Translations under genes and position numbers: made by a program
Source of the DNA: Plenodomus lindquistii
Taxonomy: Eukaryota > Ascomycota > Dothideomycetes > Pleosporales > Leptosphaeriaceae
DNA length: 64,000 bases
NCBI GenBank assembly: GCA_025504975.1
Contig: JANUWI010000012.1
Location: forward strand, 930,001 to 994,000
Reading direction: 5' to 3'
The notes under the pieces: generated by a model
Told to the model about the DNA's origin: nothing
Databases searched by the model: none
Seen by the model: the letters and a program-made list of their open reading frames with translations, nothing else
In this document: positions 33,505 to 43,900 of the stretch, one piece after another
How the letters are laid out: every line of letters starts with the position of its first letter
Position numbering within the stretch: position 1 is the stretch's first letter

Positions 33505-36500
33505 ATGGCTACCACGTATCTCCTCAACAGTCCGGCCGACTGGCCCAACTGGTTCCTGCAGTACCAGCTGCTCGCTATGAATCAGGGCGTCTGGCAATAC
33601 TGTGATCCTGATGAGGAGCTTGTCGCTGCTCCTCACGACGACCGACCCGATGAGCCAGACTCCCCAACCAAGGATGATATTGAGCTATTCAAAATTGAAG
33701 CAGCCCAGTATAAGATCCGCGAGAGCCAGTGGCTCATCAAAAGCAAGAAGCTTGAGGCCATGTGGAAGTGGATCAATACTACGGTTGAGCCCAATCTCCT
33801 CCAACCGTATCTTCTCGATATCGTTGCAACTGAGACCGTTACTCCACAGGCTCTTGCAAAGGCACTCAAGGAAGGATTGGCTCCGGGCGAGGATAGCACG
33901 AAAAACCAGGTACGGGCTGAGTACCGAGCTCATCTGCGGAAGGCCCGCACTGCCAACAACGCGAGCCGCTGGCAGCAGGAATGGACGCTCCTCTACAAGA
34001 AGGCTAGAGCGTACAAGCTAAATGAAGTGGAAGGGCAGATCGCCATCCATGACTATTTGGACGCTCTCACGCCAAAGCTCTCACCTGACTGGGCAAGATC
34101 CATGCACCGAAAGATCATTGAAGATGGGGTGCTAGGGCGCACCACTGGCACTTTGACGCTCGAGCAGATCGGCCGTGTCTACTCTGAGTTGCTCCACCAA
34201 CATACACTGCGCACTGGAAACAGGGGAGAAGGGATCTTTCTCACTGTGGATACAGACAACAGTTTAACAGGAGCCTCAGGATCAGCCACGTGTCCCTGCA
34301 ACAGAGATCACAAGTGGAGCCCGAAGGATTGCCACCAAGTAAGAGCTGCGCTCACCGACAAACCGTATAAGATGGGAGATGAGAAGAAAAAGAAGCTATT
34401 GGCCCGTCTCAATGAGCCACAATTCAAATCTCTCAAGAAAGCGGTGAGGGCCAAGAGCTCCACTGATAAGCAGGACGGAAAAGCCGAAAGTGGAGAATCC
34501 GGGAGCTTCCCCGGAGCAATTCAGGCCGCTCTTATCGATCCACGACTAAGTGGACCCACAACAACACATGGGGCATACAGCACCATGGATTTTGACGCTC
34601 ACCCGCTGTCTGAGAGCACGATTTTGGACAACGGAGGCGCTCTCCACTTAGTCAATTCGGTTGATCGTCTCGAGCCAGGCACTTTCAAGAAGAGCAGAGG
34701 GATCTCCACAGTGGAAGCAGGCACTCAGTCCTTCCAGATCTCCGGAACAGGCACCCGAGTGATGAAAAACGTCCTCACAGGAGCACGCGGAGAGCGTACG
34801 GAGGACTTGGTGCTGCTCAACGTGGCAGTGGTGGAAGGGTTCCAGGTCAATATTGTGTCAGAAGCTCTACTCCAAAGCAAAGGAGCGTGGTATCTCGGAC
34901 TAGACGCAACACTACGATACGGGAGTTACGAAAAGAGCGTTGTATTAGCCCAGTTGATGCGCAAGCAGAACTTGACTTTCATAGAATACAAGCCCATTAC
35001 CGTCTACTCCTTGGCCATGAGCACAATCTCAGCTCCAACAAAGAGATCCTTCACCACCTACCCACGCTCTGACTCAGAGGAGCTTTGGCATGCCAGATCC
35101 GGCCACCTCGGCCCAGAGGCGCTCCGAGCACTTGTAAAGCACGCCAGAGGTGTGCGGATAAACGGCATCTCACGGAAGAAGTGTGAACACTGCGCTGTAA
35201 CTCACGCTAGCCAAGTTATTTCACGAAGGCCCCGAGAACGGCCCGCTCGGCCGTATTGGAGAGTATCATGGGATCTCTTTGATATGCCACGGGGAAGCTC
35301 TGGGGAACAGTGGATACTTGTCATCAAGGATGATTACAGCAGCAAGCTTCATACCTATAGCCTCATGGGAAAGGGAGTAAAGGAGATTCTCAGTATCTTC
35401 AAAACGTTCTGGAGCATGATCCGCACCCAGTACAAGCTCGAGATCTGCGTTATCATGCAAGACAACGACGCAGCAACGCTCCCCTGGCGTGGATCATCAG
35501 ATTTTGAGATATGGATGGAAAATATGGGTATCAAAAGCGAGAGCTCACCTCCGTACACCCATGAGCCAAACGGTGGGCCAGAAAGAGCAGGCAAAGAGAT
35601 TGTAACAAAGCAAATCAAGATGAGGATCGCTGCTAACCTGCCTGAGGAGTTATGGCCTTATGTTGTTGAAGCAGCAACGTGGCTACACAACATGAGCCCA
35701 TCCCGAGCTCAGGATATGCGGTCCCCAAATGAGACGCTCTTTCAATGGTTTCGGGGGTGGTTCAAATGGTATCAACCGGCGCAGATTAAGCTTTGGACAG
35801 CTGATCTGCGGCCAGATTGGAGCGGCATTTACGCCTATGGCTGCAGAGCCTATCCTCTCAATAGAGATAGAGCAGCCGGGCGTCACAAACGGAGTTTCAA
35901 GGTAACTCCACGGGGCCATATTGGATATCTGGTGGGATACAGATCATCTAACATATACAAAATATGGATCCCTGAGCTCAACTCCGTCATCACCACACGT
36001 AACGTCACTTTCGATGAAGATCTCTTCTATAACCCTGAGGAGCCGGCTCCTCAGGCAACAGAAGAGCTACAACGAATAGTATCGGTGCTGGAAATAGAGG
36101 AGGACGAGCCTGAAGATCTTGATTGGCTTGATCAACTTCTTGAGGCTGCAAATGAGCCTGACAACACAGGAGTAGTGCTACATGAGTCGAACCCAGCTCA
36201 TCAGCTGGGGGGTGGAGAGGATACAGCAGCAGCTAATGATCTGGATGGCCGACCTGATTATCAAGCACTGCAGGAGCCCCTCCCACCGTTGGTGGCACGC
36301 TCGGCCAGCGCGTCACAAAGGATCAACGCGGACTCAAATGGCCCTTCTGGTTTGTACACCCCAGAGCCTACACCTGACCCTATTAGGCCTGGCTATCATG
36401 GTAGCAGCCCACGGGACGAGCCTCATCCTGTAGGAGCGGGCCCGCTACCTGATATTGATGAGATCTCGGAAGACTCTTATCACGATGTTGACGAAGCGCC

Positions 36501-38490
36501 TCATGAAGCGCCTGAAGCTCAACGACCAGCTGCCTCTCAGGCAACTGCTGCTCCTGTAGCACCGCCTGAAGCAGCACCCACAGCTGTACGACGAGTACGC
36601 CTACCTCCTCCGCGCTCTACACCAACTAGAGACGGATCACCTGTTCGCAGGAGCAGGAGAGTCCGTGGGGAGGATCCTGATGCCCCGGCATCAGGGAGCA
36701 ACACTGCTCCTGGAGCATACTTTGTATACGATCCTTCGAACAGGATTAATACAGGGGATCTCCTCCAGGACCTCTTGAGCAGAGCCTCCACTCGTGCTCA
36801 CCAAGAACACGCCACCATTCACGCAGTGATTGGAGCGGCTATTCATGGGACCACCAGATCCCAAAACTCAAAAATTGGAAGGATCCACCGAGATGAGCTT
36901 CCAAAGCTCCCTACCAAATGGAAGGATCTCCATACACACTCTTTTGGACCATTGTTTTACCAAGCTTGCGACCGAGAGATCAACACGCTCCGTTCCAAAG
37001 GCACCTGGAAGATTATAGAGCGCTCCGCAGCTCAAAAGCGGCCGCTCCCTCTCAAATGGGTATTCACTTACAAGCTTGACAAAGACGGATATTTCCTGAA
37101 GTGTAAAGCCCGGATAGTAGTACGAGGTGATCTCCAGCTTGTTGACACGCTCCACTCAACGTACGCTGCAACGCTCGCGTCTCGCACCTTCCGGCTAGCC
37201 ATAGCTATTGCAGCTCACCGAGACTTTGAGATAGACCAGTACGACGTTGTTGGAGCATTCCTAAATGCCTCCATGGATCACCAAGACGACGTTGTTTGTG
37301 AGCTACCAGATGGCTACAAACTCGCAGGCAAGTGCGTACTACTGCTCCGAGCCTTGTACGGCCTCCGCGACTCACCACTCCTGTGGTACCGGGAGCTCTC
37401 CGCAACCCTCAAACAGCTCGGCTTAATCGCCTCAAAAGAAGAACCGTGTCTCTTCTACACGCCTGATCGGAAGATCTACTTGCTCTTCTACGTTGACGAT
37501 ATCCTGATCATGTATCACCGAAGTGATGTTACACAAGCTCACCAGGTGGTAACAACTCTTAAGGACAAATATCAGATAGAGGACAAGGGATCAATTGAGT
37601 GGTTTCTAGGGATACGAGTGATCAGGGATCGAGTGAAAAAGACGATCTCACTCGTCCATGACGAGTACATTGACAAGATCTCGAAGAAGTTCAGTGTAGC
37701 AGACTCTGCCCACTTTCCTGACACGCCGCTCCCGAGCTCTGAGCTGGAAAAGAGCACCGGAGAAGCCACCAAACAGCAGATCAAGGAGTATCAGGAGATG
37801 ATTGGATCTATCCTGTACACTGCTATAATGGTGCGCCCGGACGTCGCGTTTGCCGCCTCCAAACTCTCACAATATCTCACCAACCCTGCCCCACAGCACT
37901 TCAAAGCTGCCCACCGGACGATCCTATATCTCTACCGAACGAGGTATCACGCAATACAGTACGGCCAGGGTGACTCAAAGCTCATGATATGCAGCGATGC
38001 TTCTTTTGCGGACGACGTTGAGACACGACGCTCATCCCAGGGCTATATTGTTATGCTCTATGGAGGAGTAATCATGTGGAAAGCAGCTCGTCAAGCAACT
38101 GTCACAACGTCAACAACTGAAGCTGAGCTACTATCTCTCGAGCACGTCGCCAAAGAGTCAATGGGGCTCCGAAGATTCCTCCAGGAGCTCCACGTACCCG
38201 TACCCGAGCCATACGAGATCTTCTGTGACAATCAACAAACAATCCGGCTTGTTGTGGGTGAGGGAGGACGTATCACCACAAAGCTACGACACGTTGATAT
38301 ACAGAACATGTGGCTCAGGCAAGAATATGAAAAGGGATCCTTCACGATCAGCTACCTCCCCACAAACGAGATGCCAGCAGATGGGCTCACCAAAAATCTC
38401 CCCAAACAATCTTTCAATACTTTCAAGGATCATTTGAGGCTACAAGACACAAAAGCTGAGATCACGACATCACCAGAGCAAGATAAGTAA
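33505..38490 (+). CDS. Copia-2 Gag-Pol polyprotein, intact
   Basis: 1,661 residues from ATG 33505 (an in-frame GTG at 33502 precedes it). One uninterrupted frame, no gag stop. Order: Gag with SPADWPNWFLQYQLLAMNQG near the N-terminus; a zinc-knuckle-like CPCNRDHKWSPKDC; protease ILDNGGALHL (Asp375, with Asn in place of the usual Ser/Thr of DSG/DTG); integrase zinc domain LWHARSGHLG (His529) to CEHC; catalytic Asp590, Asp653, Glu693; a Pro/Glu-rich spacer; reverse transcriptase KWVFTYKLDKDGYFLKCKAR with FYVDDIL (YVDD 1329-1332); RNase H CSDASFADD (Asp1498), TTSTTEAELL, FCDNQQTI. It would encode all functions for cytoplasmic virus-like particles, cDNA synthesis and integration. Reverse transcriptase and RNase H resemble those of Copia-1, but Gag and LTRs do not, so these are separate families. 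Confidence 0.96.
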   Translation: MATTYLLNSPADWPNWFLQYQLLAMNQGVWQYCDPDEELVAAPHDDRPDEPDSPTKDDIELFKIEAAQYKIRESQWLIKSKKLEAMWKWINTTVEPNLLQPYLLDIVATETVTPQALAKALKEGLAPGEDSTKNQVRAEYRAHLRKARTANNASRWQQEWTLLYKKARAYKLNEVEGQIAIHDYLDALTPKLSPDWARSMHRKIIEDGVLGRTTGTLTLEQIGRVYSELLHQHTLRTGNRGEGIFLTVDTDNSLTGASGSATCPCNRDHKWSPKDCHQVRAALTDKPYKMGDEKKKKLLARLNEPQFKSLKKAVRAKSSTDKQDGKAESGESGSFPGAIQAALIDPRLSGPTTTHGAYSTMDFDAHPLSESTILDNGGALHLVNSVDRLEPGTFKKSRGISTVEAGTQSFQISGTGTRVMKNVLTGARGERTEDLVLLNVAVVEGFQVNIVSEALLQSKGAWYLGLDATLRYGSYEKSVVLAQLMRKQNLTFIEYKPITVYSLAMSTISAPTKRSFTTYPRSDSEELWHARSGHLGPEALRALVKHARGVRINGISRKKCEHCAVTHASQVISRRPRERPARPYWRVSWDLFDMPRGSSGEQWILVIKDDYSSKLHTYSLMGKGVKEILSIFKTFWSMIRTQYKLEICVIMQDNDAATLPWRGSSDFEIWMENMGIKSESSPPYTHEPNGGPERAGKEIVTKQIKMRIAANLPEELWPYVVEAATWLHNMSPSRAQDMRSPNETLFQWFRGWFKWYQPAQIKLWTADLRPDWSGIYAYGCRAYPLNRDRAAGRHKRSFKVTPRGHIGYLVGYRSSNIYKIWIPELNSVITTRNVTFDEDLFYNPEEPAPQATEELQRIVSVLEIEEDEPEDLDWLDQLLEAANEPDNTGVVLHESNPAHQLGGGEDTAAANDLDGRPDYQALQEPLPPLVARSASASQRINADSNGPSGLYTPEPTPDPIRPGYHGSSPRDEPHPVGAGPLPDIDEISEDSYHDVDEAPHEAPEAQRPAASQATAAPVAPPEAAPTAVRRVRLPPPRSTPTRDGSPVRRSRRVRGEDPDAPASGSNTAPGAYFVYDPSNRINTGDLLQDLLSRASTRAHQEHATIHAVIGAAIHGTTRSQNSKIGRIHRDELPKLPTKWKDLHTHSFGPLFYQACDREINTLRSKGTWKIIERSAAQKRPLPLKWVFTYKLDKDGYFLKCKARIVVRGDLQLVDTLHSTYAATLASRTFRLAIAIAAHRDFEIDQYDVVGAFLNASMDHQDDVVCELPDGYKLAGKCVLLLRALYGLRDSPLLWYRELSATLKQLGLIASKEEPCLFYTPDRKIYLLFYVDDILIMYHRSDVTQAHQVVTTLKDKYQIEDKGSIEWFLGIRVIRDRVKKTISLVHDEYIDKISKKFSVADSAHFPDTPLPSSELEKSTGEATKQQIKEYQEMIGSILYTAIMVRPDVAFAASKLSQYLTNPAPQHFKAAHRTILYLYRTRYHAIQYGQGDSKLMICSDASFADDVETRRSSQGYIVMLYGGVIMWKAARQATVTTSTTEAELLSLEHVAKESMGLRRFLQELHVPVPEPYEIFCDNQQTIRLVVGEGGRITTKLRHVDIQNMWLRQEYEKGSFTISYLPTNEMPADGLTKNLPKQSFNTFKDHLRLQDTKAEITTSPEQDK

Positions 38491-38530
38491 TTGTTTGATG
38501 ATCCCCATTTGTATTTGTACAATATAATAC

Positions 38531-39172
38531 ATGGGCCGAAGCCCGTCCTTGAAGAATTTGTGGGCCACGCCCAGCAGCAGCGCCCGGGGGGGGAGCCAGA
38601 TCTACCTCATCACCTCATCAACGAGCTCACCGATCAACCTCTTGACGTTTTCACGTCGTGAAGGAAGACCGGCTCGCTCGCCGGCAGCAGGGGCCGCGCC
38701 GAAGGCAGGAAGCTCATCCTCTTCCTCCTTCAGCACCTTCAAGAGCAGACGGAGCTCACGGCGAGGGCGCCTGAGCTCGTCTTTACTTGCCCCTGTAGCC
38801 TTGAGGGCAATGAACGCCTGGGAGGGCGAGGGCGAGGGCGAGAGCGCAGCGCGCCGAGCGCGCGCAGCAGCGACGCGGGCGCGGGCAGCTTTCTGGGCTT
38901 TGGACTACGTTGAAATGGCGTTAGCAGAAGATCTACAAGCGCAAGGGAGCCTTGCGTGGGAGGATACAGGGATATGGGTACTAACAAGGGCCATGGTGTT
39001 GATGGATACGGATCAAAACAGAAGCTCGGCCGACAATCAATTTTACCGGGCTCGGTATCGGGTCAACTACCTCCGACGTGCGCCAAGCAACGCAACAGAA
39101 CTTTCAGTCACGCCGGATCTCACAGTACAGCCGCCTCAAACGCTCTACAAGGCTCAACACCACCAATATTGA
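38531..39172 (+). CDS. Possible accessory ORF of Copia-2 (213 residues)
   Basis: ATG 38531 to TGA 39,170-39,172 without a stop. The translation is Ser/Arg/Ala-rich in the first 110 residues (poly-Ser, then EGEGEGESAARRARAAATR) and more ordinary afterwards (FWALDYVEMALAEDLQAQG). No known domain. Part of the composition mirrors the minus-strand frame below, so only one of the two, or neither, is likely real. Not recognised. Confidence 0.3.
   Translation: MGRSPSLKNLWATPSSSARGGSQIYLITSSTSSPINLLTFSRREGRPARSPAAGAAPKAGSSSSSSFSTFKSRRSSRRGRLSSSLLAPVALRAMNAWEGEGEGESAARRARAAATRARAAFWALDYVEMALAEDLQAQGSLAWEDTGIWVLTRAMVLMDTDQNRSSADNQFYRARYRVNYLRRAPSNATELSVTPDLTVQPPQTLYKAQHHQY
38602..38904 (-). pseudogene. 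Antisense 100-codon open stretch, possible captured gene fragment
   Basis: On the minus strand, 100 sense codons run between two stops with protein-like content: an Ala/Arg-rich helix, then KATGASKDELRRPRREL, LLLKVLKEEEDELPAF and ENVKRLIGELVDEVMR at the C-terminus. It has no start codon at its upstream end, so it would be an exon or a truncated fragment. Its amphipathic, charged pattern looks more natural than the Ser-rich plus-strand reading. Family unknown. Confidence 0.3.
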
Positions 39173-39192
39173 GCAGCTCAATCCGCCGTAAC

Positions 39193-39201
39193 TGGGGGGT
39201 G
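39193..39201 (+). other. Copia-2 polypurine tract
   Basis: The G-rich run (TGGGGGGTG) abuts the 3' LTR start TGTTG and fits the plus-strand primer site. Confidence 0.7.
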
Positions 39202-39383
39202 TGTTGCACGTACACGGTACTCAGCCAACGCTGTATCCACCTGATCTCGGAACCTTCCGTGAAGCTCCCCTGCTTCTACCCACGTGATCCTACGTAGCAA
39301 GGGTATATATAGTACAATCTCTTCCTAGCTAGCAATACAATGATCTATCTCCCGATTATTCCTGAGCACCCTTTTCTACAACA
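39202..39383 (+). repeat. Copia-2 3' LTR (182 bp)
   Basis: Starts TGTTG and ends CAACA (5-bp terminal inverted repeat, TG...CA). Contains a conserved TATATATA at 39,304-39,311. Confidence 0.95.
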
Positions 39384-42300
39384 GTACTATTATAAACTTT
39401 TTTACTAATAAAAAAACTTAATCTATATTTATTATAGAGAGAAAAGTCTAGATATATATAAAGTTTATTTATTATAGTAAATATTCTATACTAATATATA
39501 GTAATAGAGAGTAATACTAAGTAATAGTTAGATTTAGTATAGTATAAATTAAATAATAACTTTTTTTTAGCTTCTAAGTATTTTATATATCTATTTTTTT
39601 TAGTCTCTATTAATTATACTAAGTTTTAGTAAATACTTACTATTTATCTAGAATATATATAATACCTTTCTATTATTTACTTTTAGTTTATATAGAAGTT
39701 TAATAAAGTTTAGAAAAAGTATACTATTATATTATAAAACGCGTACTAGTTAGTATATTTAAAATATATATAATAATTAAACTATACTTAATACCTATAA
39801 CTAATATATATAATAATAGAATATATAATTAGTTTAAAATAGAACTATAAATACTATATATATATAACTACTATATTAGAGTATACTTTATATACTAACT
39901 ATAATTTACTAAATAAAGTTAAATTTAAAACTATAACTAATATCTAGCTAACTATTTTATATATACTTTAACTCTAAAAATATTAACTAGAGTTATAGAA
40001 TACTATATACTACTAGTACGTCTATTCTACTACTACTACTACTACTACTTTTAGATTTAAATTTATAACGTAGTAAGTCTATATAGTCTACTACTAACTA
40101 TAAACTAAACTACTTTAATAACTTTAAAAATCTAGTAAGTACTATTTTATCTAAGCGCACTCTAATATAAAATAAAATTTAGTAATAATATCTATAAAAA
40201 TCTAGAGTAATAAAAAGTCTAAATAGATTATACTATCTATTTATAGTATATACTCTAGTACTAAATATATATAGAAAATAAATAGAGTATCTACGCCTAG
40301 TATACTTAAATAAGTATAATTAAATAGAAATATAGATATATATTTATAGTAATATATTTTAGTACTTATATACTAATATTTATATAGTTTTAAGCTTTTT
40401 TTTTTATAAAATACCTATTCTAAGCGTAAAGTGTTAAACACTAGGTCTAACTAGGCAATTTAAATATAGAAATTTAAAAAATAAAACACTAAATATTTAT
40501 AGTCTAAAAAGAGTAAAATAATAAAGTATATAATAAAGCTTTTATTATATACTATATTTATAGAGGATAATATAAACTATATCTATATAGTAACTCTATA
40601 AATAGACATTTATAAAAGTAAATTCAAAACACTTTTATTAGATAAATAGATAGTAGTAATATTTAAAATAGAAATACTATAATAAAATTTATATAAAAAC
40701 TCTATAAAAGAAGTGCGTACCTCTATTTATATTAGATATAACTAATAACTTTAGATATATAATACTCTAACTAGCTTTTATTATTATATAATAAATATAG
40801 TTTACTTTATAGTAGAGCGCTAGTATAGCTTTTATACTAATATAATAGTATCTATATTACTAGCTAAACTATATAAAAGGTTTAAATTTATTTATAGTAA
40901 TTTAACTAACTATAGTACTCTATTTAAGTATTAAGTAATAGCTAAAATATTTACTAAAACTTAGTATCTACTTATGTTAAAGTAGAGGCTAGTAGTAAAA
41001 AATAGCGCTATAAAGTAGTTTAATATACCTAGTATAATATTAATAGCTTTTATAGTAGTAGCTCTAGACTTTACTATTAGCTATTATAATAAAAATATAG
41101 TTAAATTATTAGCTATAGTAGACTTTATTTAACTAGTTAGTAGATTATACGCTAGTTACCTAAATAATATTAATATTCTATAGAGTCTTTTATATTAGCC
41201 TAGTTATTTTAGTTAAAAAAAGGTATAGTATAGAGGGCTAATAAATAGCTAGTAATTAAAAAACTAATAAAGAATTACTTAACTACTAGGCTAGAAGGTT
41301 TAGTAGTAGATAAAATTAAGTTAGATAGTAAATCTAATAGTATAGAAGCTAATAAACTTATAAAGTTACTTCTAGAGTAACGTGCTATAGTAAAGAAGAT
41401 AATAGTAGAGTAAAAAAAAGTAGAAGTAACTTTTATAGAGTTCTACTAGTAAAGCAAGCTTTTTAAAGCTAATTTTTATTTTTAATTAAGTCTACTAATC
41501 TTTTTAGATAATTTTAACCTAGCTCTAGAGAAATTAAATCTACTAATAGAGTAGCTAATATAGAATAATAAGTACTACTATAAACACTTTTTATATTTAG
41601 GCTATATTATAGATATAATACTATATACTACTATCTATACTAAATTATAATATTTAATTAATACTATTATTTATTTACTACTATAATAGAGTTTTTTAAT
41701 ACTATATATAGTAGTACTATTTTTTTTTATCTATAGTATTATCTATATAAAATTTATAAAAAATGTATTTAACTAATAGTATAGTAGTTACTATAACTAA
41801 AGTCTATACTTTAAATAATATAGCTAATATATATAGAATAAATAAAACTATATATATAAATAATATAAAAAAACCTAAAAAAGTAAATAGCGCTTTTAAC
41901 TATTTTTAAATTTATAGTATTAAATAATATATATTAACCTTTTTAGTATACTAGAGTTACTAGATTCTTTTACTAGACGCACGTAATCTATAAGCCTAGA
42001 GTTTAATAATTTATAGTAGTAGTTTATAGTAGTATAATATACTTTATAAGCGTATTATAAGTATTATATATAGTAAATATAGTATAAATAGTATAAATAG
42101 TATAAATAGTATAAATAGTGCCTATAGTATCTATAGTAATTTAGATATTTTATATTACTTATTTTTTCTAATCTATTACTACTAGAGATACCTAGCGCGT
42201 ATATAATATACGTATTTTTATTTACTATACTAAATGTGTTTTACTAGTCTTTTAGCTATTATATACGTAAAAAAAGGCTTTATAAAGTAAAAGTAGTAAA

Positions 42301-43900
42301 TTAGTAATTTATATTACTAACTACCTAGTTACTAGTATTCTACGTAACTAACGCTAGTAAATATATAGTAGAATTTTCTAATATAGTTATATAGATAATA
42401 TCTATAGTAAAAATATATTTATATAGAAAAACTATTATCTAGATTATATCTCTATAGATTTAGTATAGATAGTTTTTAATAACTTTTAATATTTTATTAT
42501 TAGTTATAATTATATGTATTATAGTTATAAAGTTATTTTCTAAAAAAGATTTTTAGCCTAACTAGAGCATACGTTCTCTATTTTATTTAAATACTTTAAT
42601 AAGATTAAAGTTTTATATATAAAACGTATATATAAAGATTTAAACTTTTTAAAATACTCTATTTATATATTACTAATATTATAGTTATAGATATTATTTA
42701 AATTATAAATTACGTATTCTAGAATTATAAGCTTATAATTATTAAAGCTATAAATCTTTTTTATATTTAGAAAGTTTAAGTAACTAAAAGTACTATATTT
42801 ACTAGGCTTAAATTAGTATATAGTAGATACTAGTTAGCTACTAGTTTAGAATATAGATTAGATAGTAGTAGAGTTAGTAGTATTATTTAAACCTATAAAA
42901 AAAGTGCCTATAGATATTAAAAAACTTTCTAGTAAACTAGCGCGTTTATATAAATAGTATAGAGATAGTACGCCTAAACCTATAAAAAAAAACTATAGGC
43001 GTAAAGTAATAGGTACTTTTTTAGTAGTTTTTTAAACTATAGTAGTACGTTAGGTAGCTAGAGTATAGTTTTAGAATACTTCTATATTTATAGCTTTATT
43101 TATTATATAGTAGTAAGCTAGACCTTTTTCTATATAACTATTTAATATTTTTAAATAATTAAAAAGGTTTAATTACTAGCGCAGGCATCTAGTATAACTA
43201 ATTTAATTACTATAATTTATACTCTAAACTATACGTAGCTATAAATTCTACTCTATAGTTATAGTAATAGAGCTTTACTATATATAGTAGAAAAAAGTAT
43301 AATAAATAGAATTAACTAAAGAATTATATACTCTATTAATTATAGTATAGTACTATAGCTATTATAGCAGTACTATAGTTACGTACTCTAGGTTAATTTT
43401 ATACGTTTATATAAAATTATACTTTCTAGTATAGTCTTTTTTACTTTTTATAGCTAGTTCTAAGTATTAGATTTAATATAATATAGTATAAAAGCTTAAA
43501 TATAGTAATATAGATTAATAGTTATATTTTACTCTAGAGATAAAATATTATATAAAAAGCTAGTTTTTTATATATAAGTATAGAAATATAGCGTTTCTAG
43601 CTAACTAAAGTATACTAATCTATTAGAGCTTAGCGCAGATAAAGTAGAGTAGTTACTAAACCTCTAATAAATTAGAAAGTATAGGTTTAAACTATAATAA
43701 AAATAGTTATAACTTATAGTTTAAAATTAATTTAATTAGGTCTAATTATAATTAATATTTAATATTAACGCTATTTATTATTAATATTTTTAGGTAAAGT
43801 ACTTAGTTTTCTAGTTAAAATATTAGATTTAGTACGTTATTTACTAAAGTAGTACTTAATATAAAAGTTAAACTCTAATAGAAACTCTAACTATTAGGCT
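39384..43900. other. Unassigned RIP-degenerate sequence with small repeats
   Basis: AT-rich DNA without a recognised element. A plus-strand frame around 40,800-42,300 becomes long and low in interruptions if RIP-type TAA/TAG are treated as former Gln codons, which suggests a dead coding sequence, but I recognise no domain. Short CTA repeats occur at about 40,027-40,050. Confidence 0.4.
42081..42116. repeat. 9-bp tandem repeat, four copies
   Basis: AGTATAAAT is repeated four times without mismatch inside the dead coding sequence noted for this region. 9 bp equals three codons. Confidence 0.9.

Larger units (their letters stand above)
38491..39201 (+). other. Extra GC-rich block between pol and 3' LTR of Copia-2
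   Basis: 711 bp, far longer than the 44 bp at the same place in Copia-1. It is more GC-rich than the rest of the element around 38,660-38,900. It is open on the plus strand from ATG 38531 to 39172 and partly open on the minus strand. It looks like captured or accessory sequence carried inside the element. It ends in a G-rich purine run against the 3' LTR. Confidence 0.7.
33212..39383 (+). mobile_element. Copia-2: Ty1/Copia LTR retrotransposon with extra 3' block
   Basis: Element of balanced composition inside the AT-rich tract, about 6.17 kb as recognisable. It has a 5' LTR (first ~16 bp unrecognisable), a half tRNA-iMet primer site, one continuous gag-pol frame, a 711-bp block between pol and the 3' LTR, a G-rich polypurine run and a complete 3' LTR. 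The LTRs differ at a single base over the 166 bp that align. The right flank begins GTACT; I could not find a matching 5-bp repeat on the left because the left LTR edge is altered. Confidence 0.95.
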
